A DNA stretch of 38,514 bases from positions 72,053 to 110,566 of the forward strand of contig WELB01000003.1 of assembly GCA_009602725.1 (NCBI GenBank), read 5' to 3'. Under the pieces are notes generated by a model. It was not told where the DNA came from. It was given only the letters and a program-made list of their open reading frames with translations, and searched no databases. Every line of letters starts with the position of its first letter. Position 1 is the first letter of the stretch. Positions 8,841-20,267 of the stretch are shown piece after piece. This stretch comes from Spirogloea muscicola (lineage: Eukaryota > Streptophyta > Zygnematophyceae > Spirogloeales > Spirogloeaceae). The position numbers and the translations under genes were made by a program.

Positions 8841-11800
8841 TTATCCAGCAACACTAAGCATCTGCTCCAGCCTTTCCAATAACGTCCGTCGGCCTTCCAA
8901 GACGCTGAGGGCTGACCTAAGTGTTGCTTGCTGGCTGTCTACGAGCTCCTTGACTAGAGATATCTGCACTCGCACAACCTCCTCAGAGGGAGAACCAGAC
9001 CCAAGTAGACACCGCAAAACGACGCCTGGGACCACACAGTCCGCTTGAGCTGTCCCCTCCTTCTGAGGTGGGTGCGTAAACGACGTACTGCTCTCGCTTT
9101 GTAGGCCAGGCAAAGGCACGTGATCAAGTTCAGGCCTTGCTAAGTGCGTGCATAATGCACGCTCAAGCTCTACTAGGGACTGCCTGAAGGCGTTAATGAA
9201 TGACAGAAGAGCAGCCCTCAGCTCTGCAAGCAAAGGAACATGAGTCAGTCTCTGGCTGTCTCTGCCTCCTTGCATTGCTTCATCCACCTCCTTGCCTGCC
9301 TTCTTCTTCTTCCTCTTTGCAGCTGGCGCTGCCTTGGACTGAACAGACTTGGCCCATACCTGTGAGCAGAGGACCAGCCAGGCCAAGTCCTCGTTCACGA
9401 GCCTGGTAAGCTGCAACACCGCCTGTGGAGGGCAGACAACGGCCTCGCCAACCCCTGCCTTGCCTGCTGCCGACCGTCCCGAAGGCTCAACAAGGCCCTG
9501 ACTGACCTGTGCTATCGCGAGCTGCAGCATCCTCCCGAGGTTCTCAAACTGGCTGACCAGCGGAGGGCCATCTAACTGCGTGTAAGTTGGATCTTGAATC
9601 TCTAGCATTCCGGCAGCCGTGGCAAATGTGGCTGTTGTCAAAGAAAAAGAAGGCCCAGCAGATTCTACTGCTTCCTGTGACAAAAAAGAGCAACGGGGGT
9701 TGCCAAGATCATATCAGGAACCAGCTGCAAGGGCAATTGCTGGCATCTGGTGCATGTTGTATGCCAGAGGTCAGCCTTAAGAAAACAGTAGCACAAGCCT
9801 TCTGAAAAATGCTACTTGTACTTGTACTTCTGCAGCCAGCTTCTGCCGTCCGCTAAAAGGACAGCATCTCAGAAAATAGTACCTTCTGGTATCCATTTGC
9901 AGCATGTGCCATCTGCCTTGCCTCAGGTACTAGCTGTTGAGTTCCTTGCTGATGAGCCAAATATTCTGAAAGTAAACTCCTCATCTTAGATGCTGACATT
10001 TGACTCTCGCTGTCCATTGCACAGATTGCCATATGAAGCATCTGAAGTAGTGCTTGTCGAGCACCAGCCTCAGATAACCATCTCGAGTGCCTCTCATCTA
10101 CCTCCTCCTGCATGTCTCACAAGTCTGGGCCCATAAGTACCAACCCAACTGATTTCAGCCTCAACATTAAGCACCACGTAAGCACTGCAACTGCATGACG
10201 TAAGCACTGCGACTCCAAGCCCAGGTCAGTCACTACCTTAGTCTCTGCTCGGTGCCAACCTCTGCCAGCCGCCCGTCCTGCTTCATCTTCATTTTTTGTA
10301 TCAAGCGCGGCTCGAAAAGGTTCTGTGGCATGAGAAGCTGAGCAGTGCAGCAAGTAATACATTCAAAGGCAGATCAGGTGCTGTACTTATTGTGCATAAG
10401 CAGAGAAGTAGGTGACCTCACCATGAAGTAGATTGTACTCTGGAGAGGGAGACCACCAGGGACGGCCAGAGAGGTCTTCATTGAAGGAGAGAGACGCAGT
10501 GCTCGTGATGCCATGATCTTGAAGTAAAGGAGTAGTACAGGACTTGCCTCGCATCAGCACCTCCACCTCAGTGAAACAATCAGCACCTTTCTTTATGTCC
10601 ATCAGAGCTACCTCTACTTGCACAACTTGACGCTGAAAGGACTGCTCAAGTCGTTCCTTGAACTCCACAAACTCCCGTACCTGCATTTGCATCACTGTAA
10701 GTTCAACTTGCCGGGTGTAGACAGTATGACTGCTTTATCTGCAGCTGTACAGAAAGCTTGGGATGCAAGCCAGAGCACGCCCAAAGGGATGCTTCCACCT
10801 TTCAGTGATCTTAAGTAGCCCTCGTCATGCAGGCTCACACCAAGGACATGCAGTACCTTCCCATAGGTGCTGTGTCGGTAAGCCATGATTGTGAAGTCAG
10901 CAGCTTCTCGGATGTGGGTGTCGTGAAATTTAGTAAAAGCATTGTACTGTGACTCCAGCGGCTTCCAGTGTCCCGCGTCGAGTAGAAAAGGGACAATGTG
11001 ATGAGTCATTGTCTCCAGCATGATGTGCTTGACTTCAAGCAGCTCATACCTGAATGACATGCTCAGCAGCTGCAGTCTGAGGTCCAAGCCTGTGTGATAA
11101 CAAGTTTTACTTGCTTCTCAATTGTGCTAAACTGCATCAGGATAGCATCAAGTCCTTGTTTCTCTTCTTCACAACTACAATAGTCTGCACAACTACAATA
11201 GTCTGCAAGTCTCAATCCTGATAGAGGTTCACTTATTGGGATGCTCATGTGGGATGCTGTAGGCAGGCACTGACCACTGCCAAGCTTTCTCAGTGGCACC
11301 AAGACTACCATAGAGGCTGATCACCATGAGTTTGTACTGGGGACTGTATCTGCATTTGTTGATATGTCTGCTTAGTACCACTATCATCTGTTGTGAGATA
11401 GAGTGCAAGAACAACAGATATGGAAAGCAATGACATGAAGGGCTTACCTTCTATGAGAGAGGCCATGCTCAAGTACTAAGATTGCTTCAAGAAGATATCC
11501 TTCATCTCTGGTCCTGCAGTATAGCTGCCAGTCATTGACGGTAAGCATAATTACATCCCTTCGAATACCTGGCAGAGTGCCTATGCAAGCATGGGCAAGA
11601 GTGTCACAACAAGCAGCTACAAGATCAACTGTCCAACTGTACCCAAAATATCTCAATATACTAATTTCACAGCTAAGACCCCTATACTCAGCAGTGATAG
11701 CAAGCACCATAGCAGCTCATGAGTCTGGCACCTCAGCTAGACAGTTGACAGAGAGGATAATGAGCTCCTCTCCATGACCTCGTTCCTTCTCGTCAAGCTC

Positions 11801-14800
11801 AGCAGACAGGGGCAGGCTTTCACGGTAAAGGCCAGCCAGCCTGGCAGAATGTCGAAGAAGTGCTGTCACAAGCATCATGAGAGAAATTGACTACGTATCA
11901 GCTATTACCTTCAAGTGCAGACAGAAGTGATTTGGCTTCTGGACGACAGACAAGCCGTGGGAAAGGATATCAACTGTCATGCGAAGGTAACGTACAAGGT
12001 CATACTCCAAAGAGGGCTCTAGCTGGCGTTTTACCACCCTTACCATCATCTGCCAACTTAGATGTATACTCGAGTTGCTCCTGCACTTGGAGTGCCGCTA
12101 CCTGGCTCCTCAGATCCCTCACTGGCTGCTCGACTGCAGTACATGCTCTGCTTGTAGCGGCAGAGCACAAAGCCTCGGCGAGCCATGCCTTTTCAGCGGC
12201 TTCCACATCCAGGGCATATGCCTTGACATCTGATGCAAAGCTGACCATGTGCCCGAATCTGACATGGCACACATGCCTCATTCAGTCCCAAGAAAATATT
12301 CACAATATGATACTTGGCAGCGGTATAGACCTCCTCTTGCCCTATTAGCACAATCTTGAGGTTTCCTCTCGCTGTTGCAGCACTTTGAAGTCCTGTTAGA
12401 TGTGTATGTACAGCCTGCTCAGAAAAATAGTACCTGGCAAAATACGTCACAATCGACTCAGCAAATTCTTTTGCAGAGAGGCTTTTCACAGGCAGGCTCT
12501 TAGATAGCCTGAGCTTGCGATGTTTGAGCTCCACAAGGGCCAAAAAGGGTCCTCTCTGCAGCATGTCCGCTTGGCTTGATTGCAGCTTGCTCAAGAATTG
12601 CTGAGCATGCTGAAATTTCTCCTCCAGCTGCATCAACTCATAATATGTAGCTGATGAACCAACAGAAGTAACAGCTGGTCGCTAAATTGGATGAGTAGAG
12701 GCCCCAACACTCAGTCAAGAACCAGACAACTCAAAGGCAAACAGAATGATAATTCTCTTCAGAAACAGAAAGTGTTTCTAAAGAGAAGCAAATACATGTA
12801 TCTGAGCGAGACAAGTATCTCACATTTCCAATCATGTCAGGAGGAGGCGAAGCATAGCCCTCCTCCAATGTCAGGTTTAGCATTTTATCCATGGCATGCT
12901 CTTGAGCTGACTCATATGTTGCAGGAATTCTAAGATGAGCATCCAAATATGCCAGGAGTGTCGCCCAGTCATCTGGACTGCATGCAAACAGGGTTCTAAG
13001 CCAAGATATGTGCTGGTAAGCTTGATGCACACCTTCTCTTTACTATCTCATCTCTTTCAGCAATTGCTTTTGACAACCTTTTCACAGGGAAAGGATGAAA
13101 GGATGAAATCTAAACGTTTCATCCTTTCACCAATGATCCTTTTCAGTAATGGAGAGCAAAACGAATCGGTCACTTGGGATGTGTTTGGCAGAAAGACGAC
13201 AAGTCACCTCTTTAAAAGGATCCTTGTGTAAACTTCCACCGCATCATCAAAGCGGTGAAGCTGCATCAACAACGAACCCTGCATAGTAGCTTCAAGAGAA
13301 ATTATATGTTGTTGTCCCTCATCAAGTTTGATAGTGCCAGCAAGTGCAGCAAGGACTTACGACAAGCTCAGACAGTCAAATGCCAGAAGCTTCTTTCTGA
13401 CCAAGCACTTACAGCAGGGGCTGACCAATTTTCTTACCTGCAATTGCAGACGTTCTGATTCTATTGTGAACAACTTTCCAGGACTGCCTTCAATCAACTC
13501 GAGGGCAGCAGTATACTTCTCTTGCTGCTGAAGAATGCTCACAAACATCAGCAGAGCTGCAGGCGCACAAGACAGGCTATTGATTAGAAACACTGCTCCT
13601 GCCTCAGTGAGTTGAAGAGGAGAAATCGACCAACTAATTCACAGCAATCGCTAAGTGATAGCCATTCAACCTCGTGACCTTCAGACATCATCTTAGCACA
13701 TATTGCTGCACTGTGCAAAAAATATATGCTCACAATCCAAATCTTGAAATCCATCTGCGCCAAGTCGTTTCCTCAGCAGTGCCTCTGACAACTGAAGTAG
13801 CTTCGCCCTGCCTGCTTTGTCTTTTGTAGCCTGCACTGCATGTGGAACAAAAGCTTCAGATATTTGCATGTGCTCTCTTGACATCACATGTTACCTCAAA
13901 AACTGGCCAAGTGCTTACAGGAGAAACTGCTACTGGTAGCAAGTTGCCCTTCTGGGTTTGCAAGCAAGTTACATACACATGATCGTTGACAAGATAGCTA
14001 CTCTGAATTGTCATACATCGCATTTGCCTTTTCTCTGCCTCACTCAGAAGGTTACAACCGACCTGCAAATCTAGACTACAAATTGCCCAGAGCAAATAGC
14101 GCTCCTCTCCGTACTTCTTATACAATCTCATCGAGACCTGCAGATGAGAAGAACAACTGCAATGAAGAAGAGAAACTAATGTATGTCCTTTGAATCACTT
14201 CAAACAGCATGAAAGAGAGAGAGAGTGCCAGACAAAGTTCATTGCACTGACCAGCTGCTGTTTAACGTAGTCGTATCTGCGGACGTAAGCATGGAAAAGC
14301 GCCACGTTCAGATCCAGGTCGTCTGGGTACTTTGCAGCCGCAATCTCATGGCACTCGACCACGTCGTCTACTGCACTCGAGCATAACGAGACACCTGAGT
14401 AAGGCTGGTCCAAAGTCCAGCAATAGCTGCCAACACAGCACATGGAAAAGAAGACGAGGAGTTGCAAGAAGGGCAATGGCCATACGTCGTCCCAGCCGGC
14501 TGAGAACCTGGTCCAAGTCCCCGAGCACGTTCAAGTCTCTCGGGACCTCCGCCTTGACCTCCAAGCAGACAGCAAGAGCCTCCTCTTTCTTGCCCATGCG
14601 CTCCAGAGTCAAGGCCTTCAGCATCTGCAGAGCAGCCGAGTGCCACCACTGTGCGCGTGCTTAATGAAAGCAGCATAGCCAACGGTATATATCTATAGAA
14701 GAGCCTTGAGTCAACACGGGAGATTGCAACTGATGTGACTTTCACGATGTGGTCATAAAATGAGAAGGGCAGAGACACACGGACTGAAAGGAGCCAATGG

Positions 14801-15013
14801 CCTGGCGGGCCCTAAAGATGAAGCCATCAATGGCAACGGCAAAAGGAAAACGAAAGCTCAAGATAGCGGGGAAGCGCAGGCAACCTTGAGGTGCTGGCTG
14901 CTGGCGTGCTTCTGCAGCAGCGTGTTTGCGAGCTTGAGTGCGGCCTTGTGGTTGCCGGACTCGACGGCGTCGTACAGCGGCCGCAGCCGCCGCTCCAGCA
15001 CGGCGTCCGCCAT
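8841..15013 (-). CDS. NAA25: NatB auxiliary subunit NAA25
   Basis: Nineteen exons in phase: 14885-15013, 14486-14624, 14252-14370, 14063-14137, 13734-13830, 13438-13556, 13208-13317, 12824-12977, 12434-12627, 12044-12258, 11909-11938, 11732-11862, 11448-11524, 11275-11349, 10857-11049, 10422-10680, 10237-10322, 9883-10107 and 8841-9674. They give 1086 residues, close to plant NAA25. The protein is a helical-repeat scaffold that holds the catalytic subunit NAA20 on ribosomes to acetylate Met-Asp/Glu/Asn/Gln starts. Family landmarks are ERRLRPLYDAVESGN (start), LKALTLERMGKKEEALA, SPDDWATLLAYLDAHL, QRGPFLALVELKHRKL, FGHMVSFASDVKAY, LYCRTRDEGYLLEAILVLEH, REAADFTIMAYRHSTYGK, FVEFKERL and FNEDLSGRPWWSPSPE. 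A Lys-rich stretch (KRKKKK) sits in the last exon, as in the human protein. The acceptor of exon 7 (13317) is weak. Exon 11 is a 30-nt microexon. The gene is divergent from PEX14. Confidence 0.95.
11171..11206. repeat. Perfect 18-bp tandem duplication in a NAA25 intron
   Basis: ACAACTACAATAGTCTGC occurs twice in direct succession (11171-11188 and 11189-11206), inside the intron between NAA25 exons 14 and 15. It is a recent slippage or duplication event with no predicted function. Confidence 0.9.
13097..13128. repeat. Perfect 12-bp inverted repeat in a NAA25 intron
   Basis: GAAAGGATGAAA (13097-13108) is matched by TTTCATCCTTTC (13117-13128) around an 8-base loop. It lies in the intron between exons 7 and 8 of NAA25, and the RNA could fold into a hairpin. 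No function is assigned. Confidence 0.85.
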
Positions 15014-15189
15014 TGCCGTCGGAGCCCGCATGCAGCAGACCTTCCAGAGGTAGCCACGCTGAACCCCGGGAGGCTGTCAATGAAGGGCAGCGCAAGCAGC
15101 GAGAGAGGCAAGCCGAGCCCTCCGGGGCAGATTGTCCGCGGTCAGGGGACCGTCGCCGTCGCCGTCGCCGTCGCCATCGCCGTCGCCGT

Positions 15190-15222
<33 letters not shown>

Positions 15223-15483
15223 GCCCGCAGAAGCGCGAGTCCGTCCCCCAGGGCTTACAGCCATTGGGACCTTACGTCGTCTCACCGCTTGGGAAGTCCC
15301 ACTGTGGAACGGCGTCGGCCGCCGTCTCGGCGGGCCCGCCGGCAGCCGTGGCAACCCGTCGCGGACTGACTCTGAGCTGACGATAAACGTCAAGTGGCCG
15401 TTAACACCGACGTGAAGTGTCGAGTCAGTGTCCGCCTCGCCCGCCGCCTCCTGCGGCGGGAAGTGCGCCGCGAGCCCTGCGCC
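15014..15483. promoter_or_regulatory. Bidirectional promoter between NAA25 and PEX14
   Basis: The two start codons face away from each other, 470 bp apart. The spacer is very GC-rich and contains the CCGTCG/GGC repeat at 15151-15219. No TATA box is obvious. Shared promoter use is inferred from the head-to-head spacing only. Confidence 0.55.
15151..15219. repeat. CCGTCG hexamer and GGC triplet microsatellite
   Basis: About seven CCGTCG-like units pass into a GGC run. It sits in the NAA25-PEX14 spacer, so length changes could affect both genes. Confidence 0.85.
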
Positions 15484-18400
15484 ATGGCCGACGACGACGC
15501 CCCCGCCGCGGCGGCGCCCGCCGCCCTCGCCGGTGAGCGCTCCAGCGAAGCCGTCCCCTCCGCCGCGCCGTCTCCTCCACCGTGCCGCGCGCGGTTTTGC
15601 GGCGGCGATGGCGGCGGCTCAGTCGGCGGCGCTCGTCAGCGGGCTTCCCGCGACGTCTCACGGCGGCACGGCGTCCAGCAAGTCCGCGCGTTTCGACGTT
15701 AGTTGCTGACATGCGAGGCCTTGGCCGCCGTGGTCGTCCCTTGACAGAGCCGGTGGCGGTGCCAGCACAATCCGTCTCAGAAGCGGCAGCAGCGGAGCCG
15801 CCGTCGAAGGCCAGCCCCTTCGCGCCGGCGCCCGCGCCGATACGGCCGGACCAGGTCGAGAACGCCGTCAGCTTTTTGTCGCACCCCAAGGTGCAGGGCT
15901 CGCCAGTCAAGTACCGCCGGTCGTTCCTGGAGCGCAAGGGCCTGACGCCGGCGGAGATTGACGAGGCCTTCACGCGCGTGCCTGTAAGACCGCCACCTTA
16001 TCCACATTTTCCGTTAGGCCGGGCTTCTGTTGTCCCTACACAGGACATCATAAGCTGTTTGCTGTTGTCAGTATCGCCTAAGCTCGTCATTGCTGTCAAC
16101 CAGCGCCGTTCCACGGCCTTAATTTTCTCCAGTTATGGTCGCTGCAGACTCTCCAGTCCTATCTTAGAGTAGTTGCATCATAGCATGTCAGTGTCCACTT
16201 CTAGTAGCTTTATATTACATGGGGGAGCCTGCCAGTCTCTTGGGCTGGCTCGGTGGGGCTCAGTGGTAATCTGAGCCCTGTGGGCCTGTAGGATGCGCCG
16301 TCCACCACTACGACCACAACCACCACATCCACCACGCCAGAGTCGACGTATACGCAAGCAGCTCAGCCATTGCAGGCAGCCCTGCAGCAGCAGCAGCAGC
16401 AGCCGTCTCAGCAGCATCTGGCACCCGGTCAGCAGCTGGTGGCTGTGCAACCCACTGTGCAACCCACTGTTTCTGGCACCACACTTGTGCCTGCTGCTCT
16501 TACCCCTGCCGTTAAGCAGCCGGTGAGATGGACACAGATGGTCTTGGCACTGGGCATCCTAAGTGCTGCTGGAGCTGGAACTGCGGTTGTTGGCCAGGTG
16601 CATATTCCCATCACTTTTCTCAGCAGCTAGCAGCAGTCTTGGGCTGTCATTATTTTCATTTGCTTAGCTTTTGACTGCTTTTGCTGCATGTGTTCCTCAA
16701 TGGGTCTCCATATAGTGGTTTTCACAGCACGAGAGTTGCCTTCTTTCCATGGTCAGAGTGGCATGTAAGGCTTCAATTATACAGCTTGCTGATGACCCAT
16801 TTGCTTCTTGCTTTTGCTGCAGAGGCTCATATTGCCCCGCTTGAAGTCGTGGCTGCGAGCTTTCATTCTGGATGACTCACAAGGAAAACAGATGAAAGAA
16901 GAGAGTCCTGCTCCTAAGGTCCTCACTCCTGCTGAGCAGGCTGCTCAATCAGCCGCTGCAGCAGCAATGAGCACTGCTGAAGCTGTGAGGGAGCTGTCTG
17001 CTGCAAGATTTGATGGTAAGTGGCTGCAACTTAGTGCAGGCCATTTCCCACTTGGCTTTATTCTGCACAATACGCAAACTGCAAGTCACGTGATGTGTTT
17101 CTCAAATGTGTCAGGCATAGCACTTGGATGTGTTGCAGACATGGTGTAGGTCCGAAGGATGCACCATCTGATCGGATGTCTCTGGTCTCAAACTTGTTGC
17201 CTGCTGCAGACTGTCAGGTGTTAGCCAAGCTTGTCAAGGTCCTGGAGGTACAGGCACTGGAGGTGAAAAATGCATTGGCCGGCATAAAGGAAGCCCCTCG
17301 CACCCCCGCAGAGCCAAGCCTGACAATTGAAGACCTGAGACAAGGTAATGGCAGCATGGGCTTGCATGGCTTTTTGGGCCGCATCATGCTCTTGGCCCAT
17401 CTGGCCCATCAGCTATCCTTGTAAGCCTCGAACTTAGTAACTTCGAAATTGACAGAGCTGAGGCACGTCCGCAACGGTCCGGCTGAAGTGGGCAGTACAC
17501 CAACATATCAGAAGCAGCCCGAGCAACATTACCAGAAGCAGCCCGAGCAACCTGGCCTCGACAGCATCCAAGCCCAGCTCGCGCAAGTCAAGGAGCTCTT
17601 GCTTAGCCAATCAGCAGCGGCTACTCCATTACCGCAAGCTGGCGGAGCTCATCAGATAGCAGCCACTGGTAGTCTTGGGCCTCTCAAATTTGCCCCTACA
17701 AGCGCAACCGCTGGTACAGGTCCTTCAGATGGTCAGGTGTGTGTGCCTAAAAAGCTCTGTGCTGTACTCGATGGACTGAAACAAGTCATAACTGCTGCTT
17801 TGTAGACAAGTTGCAAAGTTGGAGATTTGAAAGCAGTTAAGTGCAGACTGAATAACAAGGAGCACAGGTTGCCCTGTGCTAGAGTGGTTGAAGAGATAGT
17901 TGTGATCATAGCCCTAAGTGCAGGTCCCTTGTCTGTGAGCTGCCGCAGGTGTTTGAAGCAGCAAGGTTGGCGGCACCTCCAAAGGGGCAGAGTCCACTTG
18001 CTGGTAATGCGATAGCCCCCTCCTGTAACACCAATATCCTGCGGAGACCTGTGACAAAGTTTAACCGGTTGATCAGATCATCAATTGCTTGCCTCATCTA
18101 GGATTGTTATAAGGGCTGGCCACTTGGTGAGGGCGTATTATTCCCTTTTCTGTGTTGATTGCTTCTGACCTTGTGATCTGCATTTTCGTCAACCGTCTCT
18201 TGAGTGCAGGGGAGGCCACACATCCTCAGTCATACCTTGATGTCCGTGACTTACAACTTAGACCATCCACTAGCAATAATCTGCACGCCCTCTCAAATTG
18301 CATGTCAGACACAGCCTTCTCTGGTGTTGTATATATGAAACAAGATACAATATGGTCTTCTACACCAAGAGGTGTTGTTGGCTTAAATAAAAGTTGCCTT

Positions 18401-19555
18401 CCAACACGACTTTCAGGTCCTAGAAATGGTCCAGCGAGGAGAGAGGCCTCCAGGCATTCGAGTAACGAACACAGCCTGGCACTTATCTGATGCCTTTCAT
18501 TTGTTTTACCAAGGCATATCCTTAAATGGTGTTTGCAATCTACCAAGCATGCAGCAGCTATTGCTTTAACACTTTCTGTGGTGTACCTGTGACAGGAGAT
18601 CAATGACAAGCCACCCAACCCTGGGCAAATGCCTTCTAGTTCCCGCATGAGACCACCGCTTAAGGTCGGTGGTGGATGAGTAGTGGCATCCAAGACAGAG
18701 CAGGAGTTGCTTCTGTATCTCCTGTAGTGCTCATTTCTGCACATGTAAATTAAATTTGGAGCAAAACCAGTGAAATGTATTGATGTGCATTTGTGGGAGC
18801 TGATGGAGCTGAGAGATGACCACTTTCTCCAGCCACTCTATTTAAATCGCATTCCTGATTGTCTTGCTGGTCAGCCATGGGAGCAAGCGCAACTTCCACC
18901 GTACGCAGCCCCGCAGGCTTTCGAGCCCTCGACTGCCCCCATCTACCACACAGGCTCCGCTACGGCCAGCCAAGCTGCAGCGCCCACTGTGAAGGTCAAC
19001 GTTACTGCAACGACCATCTTGCCGGATGCAACGGCAGCTGATTCTACAGTCCCATGGTGGCGGAGGCAGGCTGCATTGCAGGAGCCCGCCCCTGTCAGAC
19101 CCAGTGGCGTCACCATCACTGAGCTCGATCACTCTCAGGGAGGCCCGCTGGCTGCAGACACGCCTTTGTATGGCGCTCAATATGCCGTTGCTTCAAACCC
19201 AAATCTGGGGCCGTCAGGCAGCGCCAGTGGCAGCGGCAGCGGCAGCGGTGGGGTGCAGGAGGCTCCCGGCGGTGGCCGGGCCGGCTGGCGGCCTCCACCG
19301 GCCCCGCAGCCTCTGATGCCTGAGGCAGCTGCCGCAATCCACCATCGACGAGCCCAGGTTCAGCCTCCTGCTGCAGAGTACGCCGCAGATGAGCAAGAGC
19401 AGCACGTGGACCAGAGGGATGCTGCCCGGCAGGAGTTCGGTCAGCAGTTGCCTGTTGGTGGTACTGCCGACGTCAGAGAGGAGGCTGAAACCTCCCGTGA
19501 TCAGCTTCATGGCTCCGAGCAAGGCGGAGAAGCACCCATACAAACCTACCAATAA
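15484..19555 (+). CDS. PEX14: Peroxisomal docking protein PEX14
   Basis: Eleven exons in phase: 15484-15532, 15748-15983, 16292-16597, 16823-17015, 17210-17344, 17456-17736, 17949-18003, 18210-18241, 18417-18461, 18596-18664 and 18875-19555. They give 693 residues, longer than Arabidopsis PEX14 (about 500). PEX14 docks the cargo receptors PEX5 and PEX7 at the peroxisome membrane. The conserved N-terminal domain (about 50-95) shows ENAVSFLSHPKVQGSPV and RRSFLERKGLTPAEIDEAF. A Thr- and Gln-rich linker holds a five-Gln run. The membrane segment is about 176-197 (MVLALGILSAAGAGTAVVG), followed by RLILPRLKSWLRAF. A coiled-coil region follows (LAKLVKVLEVQALEVKNAL). The plant-type C-terminal motif HPQSYLD-VLEMVQRGERPPGIR-EIND-PPNP is spread over exons 8-10, ending before PWEQ. 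The Gly/Ser- and Pro-rich tail of exon 11 explains the extra length. Short exons 7-9 rest on homology and consensus splice sites. Confidence 0.93.
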
Positions 19556-20267
19556 GATCGTCATATACAAGGCTTCAACTATAAAGCACATCTCACAATG
19601 GTGTCATTGTGGCGTGCATGTGGATTGAGTCTTCGCTTGGTACAGATAGTTTGCAGCAGATTGCTGCATAGCGTCTCAGAGGAACCTTATTTTGCCTCAA
19701 GTTTCTATGATTGGGGCGGACTGTACAAAGACATGGATGCATAGTTGCTATTTGCTTGTTAGCTTGAAGCGCTTGGCATGATTGGACACTGTGACCATTG
19801 GCATTCAGGCTTGGCATTGCGGGATGCCAAGCCTGCCTTATGTGTGCCTCTGCTTGTCCCTTGCAGCTCCAAAATCCTCTATGACAATCTGCTCTGCTAA
19901 CAGTGAAGTAGTAGTTCCACCAAGTGAAGGTGCTGGCAGCATTCAACGAAAGCATACCAAGTGGCACAATGAAGCTCGTATTCTGCACATGGAGCAGTGC
20001 TCCAATGTGGCATCAAGACTCGTGTTGCTGCATTTGCCACCAGCACAAATGAAACCGCTTGATAGTGGAACCAAGAGCTTATCAGAAGCTAATTGTACAG
20101 GGCAACAAAATTGTCGAGCTTGTGAGTTCCACACTGGAAGCACCGAGTCATCAGTTGAAGAACTAAGATGCCAAGGGCATGTGATAACAGAGGGGTGTCT
20201 TGCTGTGAAGCGAAGCCTTTGCCGAGCCAGTGACCTGGCCTTTTGTGCAGTGCACAATATGCTGGGC
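19556..20267. other. Convergent 3' region of PEX14 and the BTB gene
   Basis: Two genes converge here, so most of it should be 3' untranslated sequence. A 180-codon plus-strand frame (19782-20324) overlaps the BTB stop but has no recognised domain and is probably chance. A strong stem-loop lies at 19806-19835. Confidence 0.5.
19806..19835. repeat. Perfect 12-bp stem-loop downstream of PEX14
   Basis: CAGGCTTGGCAT (19806-19817) and ATGCCAAGCCTG (19824-19835) pair perfectly around TGCGGG. It begins 251 bases after the PEX14 stop, between two converging genes. It may be an RNA 3'-end or regulatory structure, or a degenerate repeat tail. Confidence 0.8.

Noticed and set aside
12193-12434. Continuation of the NAA25 frame past the exon 9 donor
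   Set aside because: It can be read without stops for a while, but homology (FARFGHMVSFASDVKAY) requires splicing from 12434 to 12258.
15582-16172. 196-codon frame starting at 15582 as the PEX14 start
   Set aside because: The upstream part is not PEX14-like. The ATG at 15484 with a good GTGAGC donor and the acceptor at 15747 gives an in-phase join into the conserved domain.
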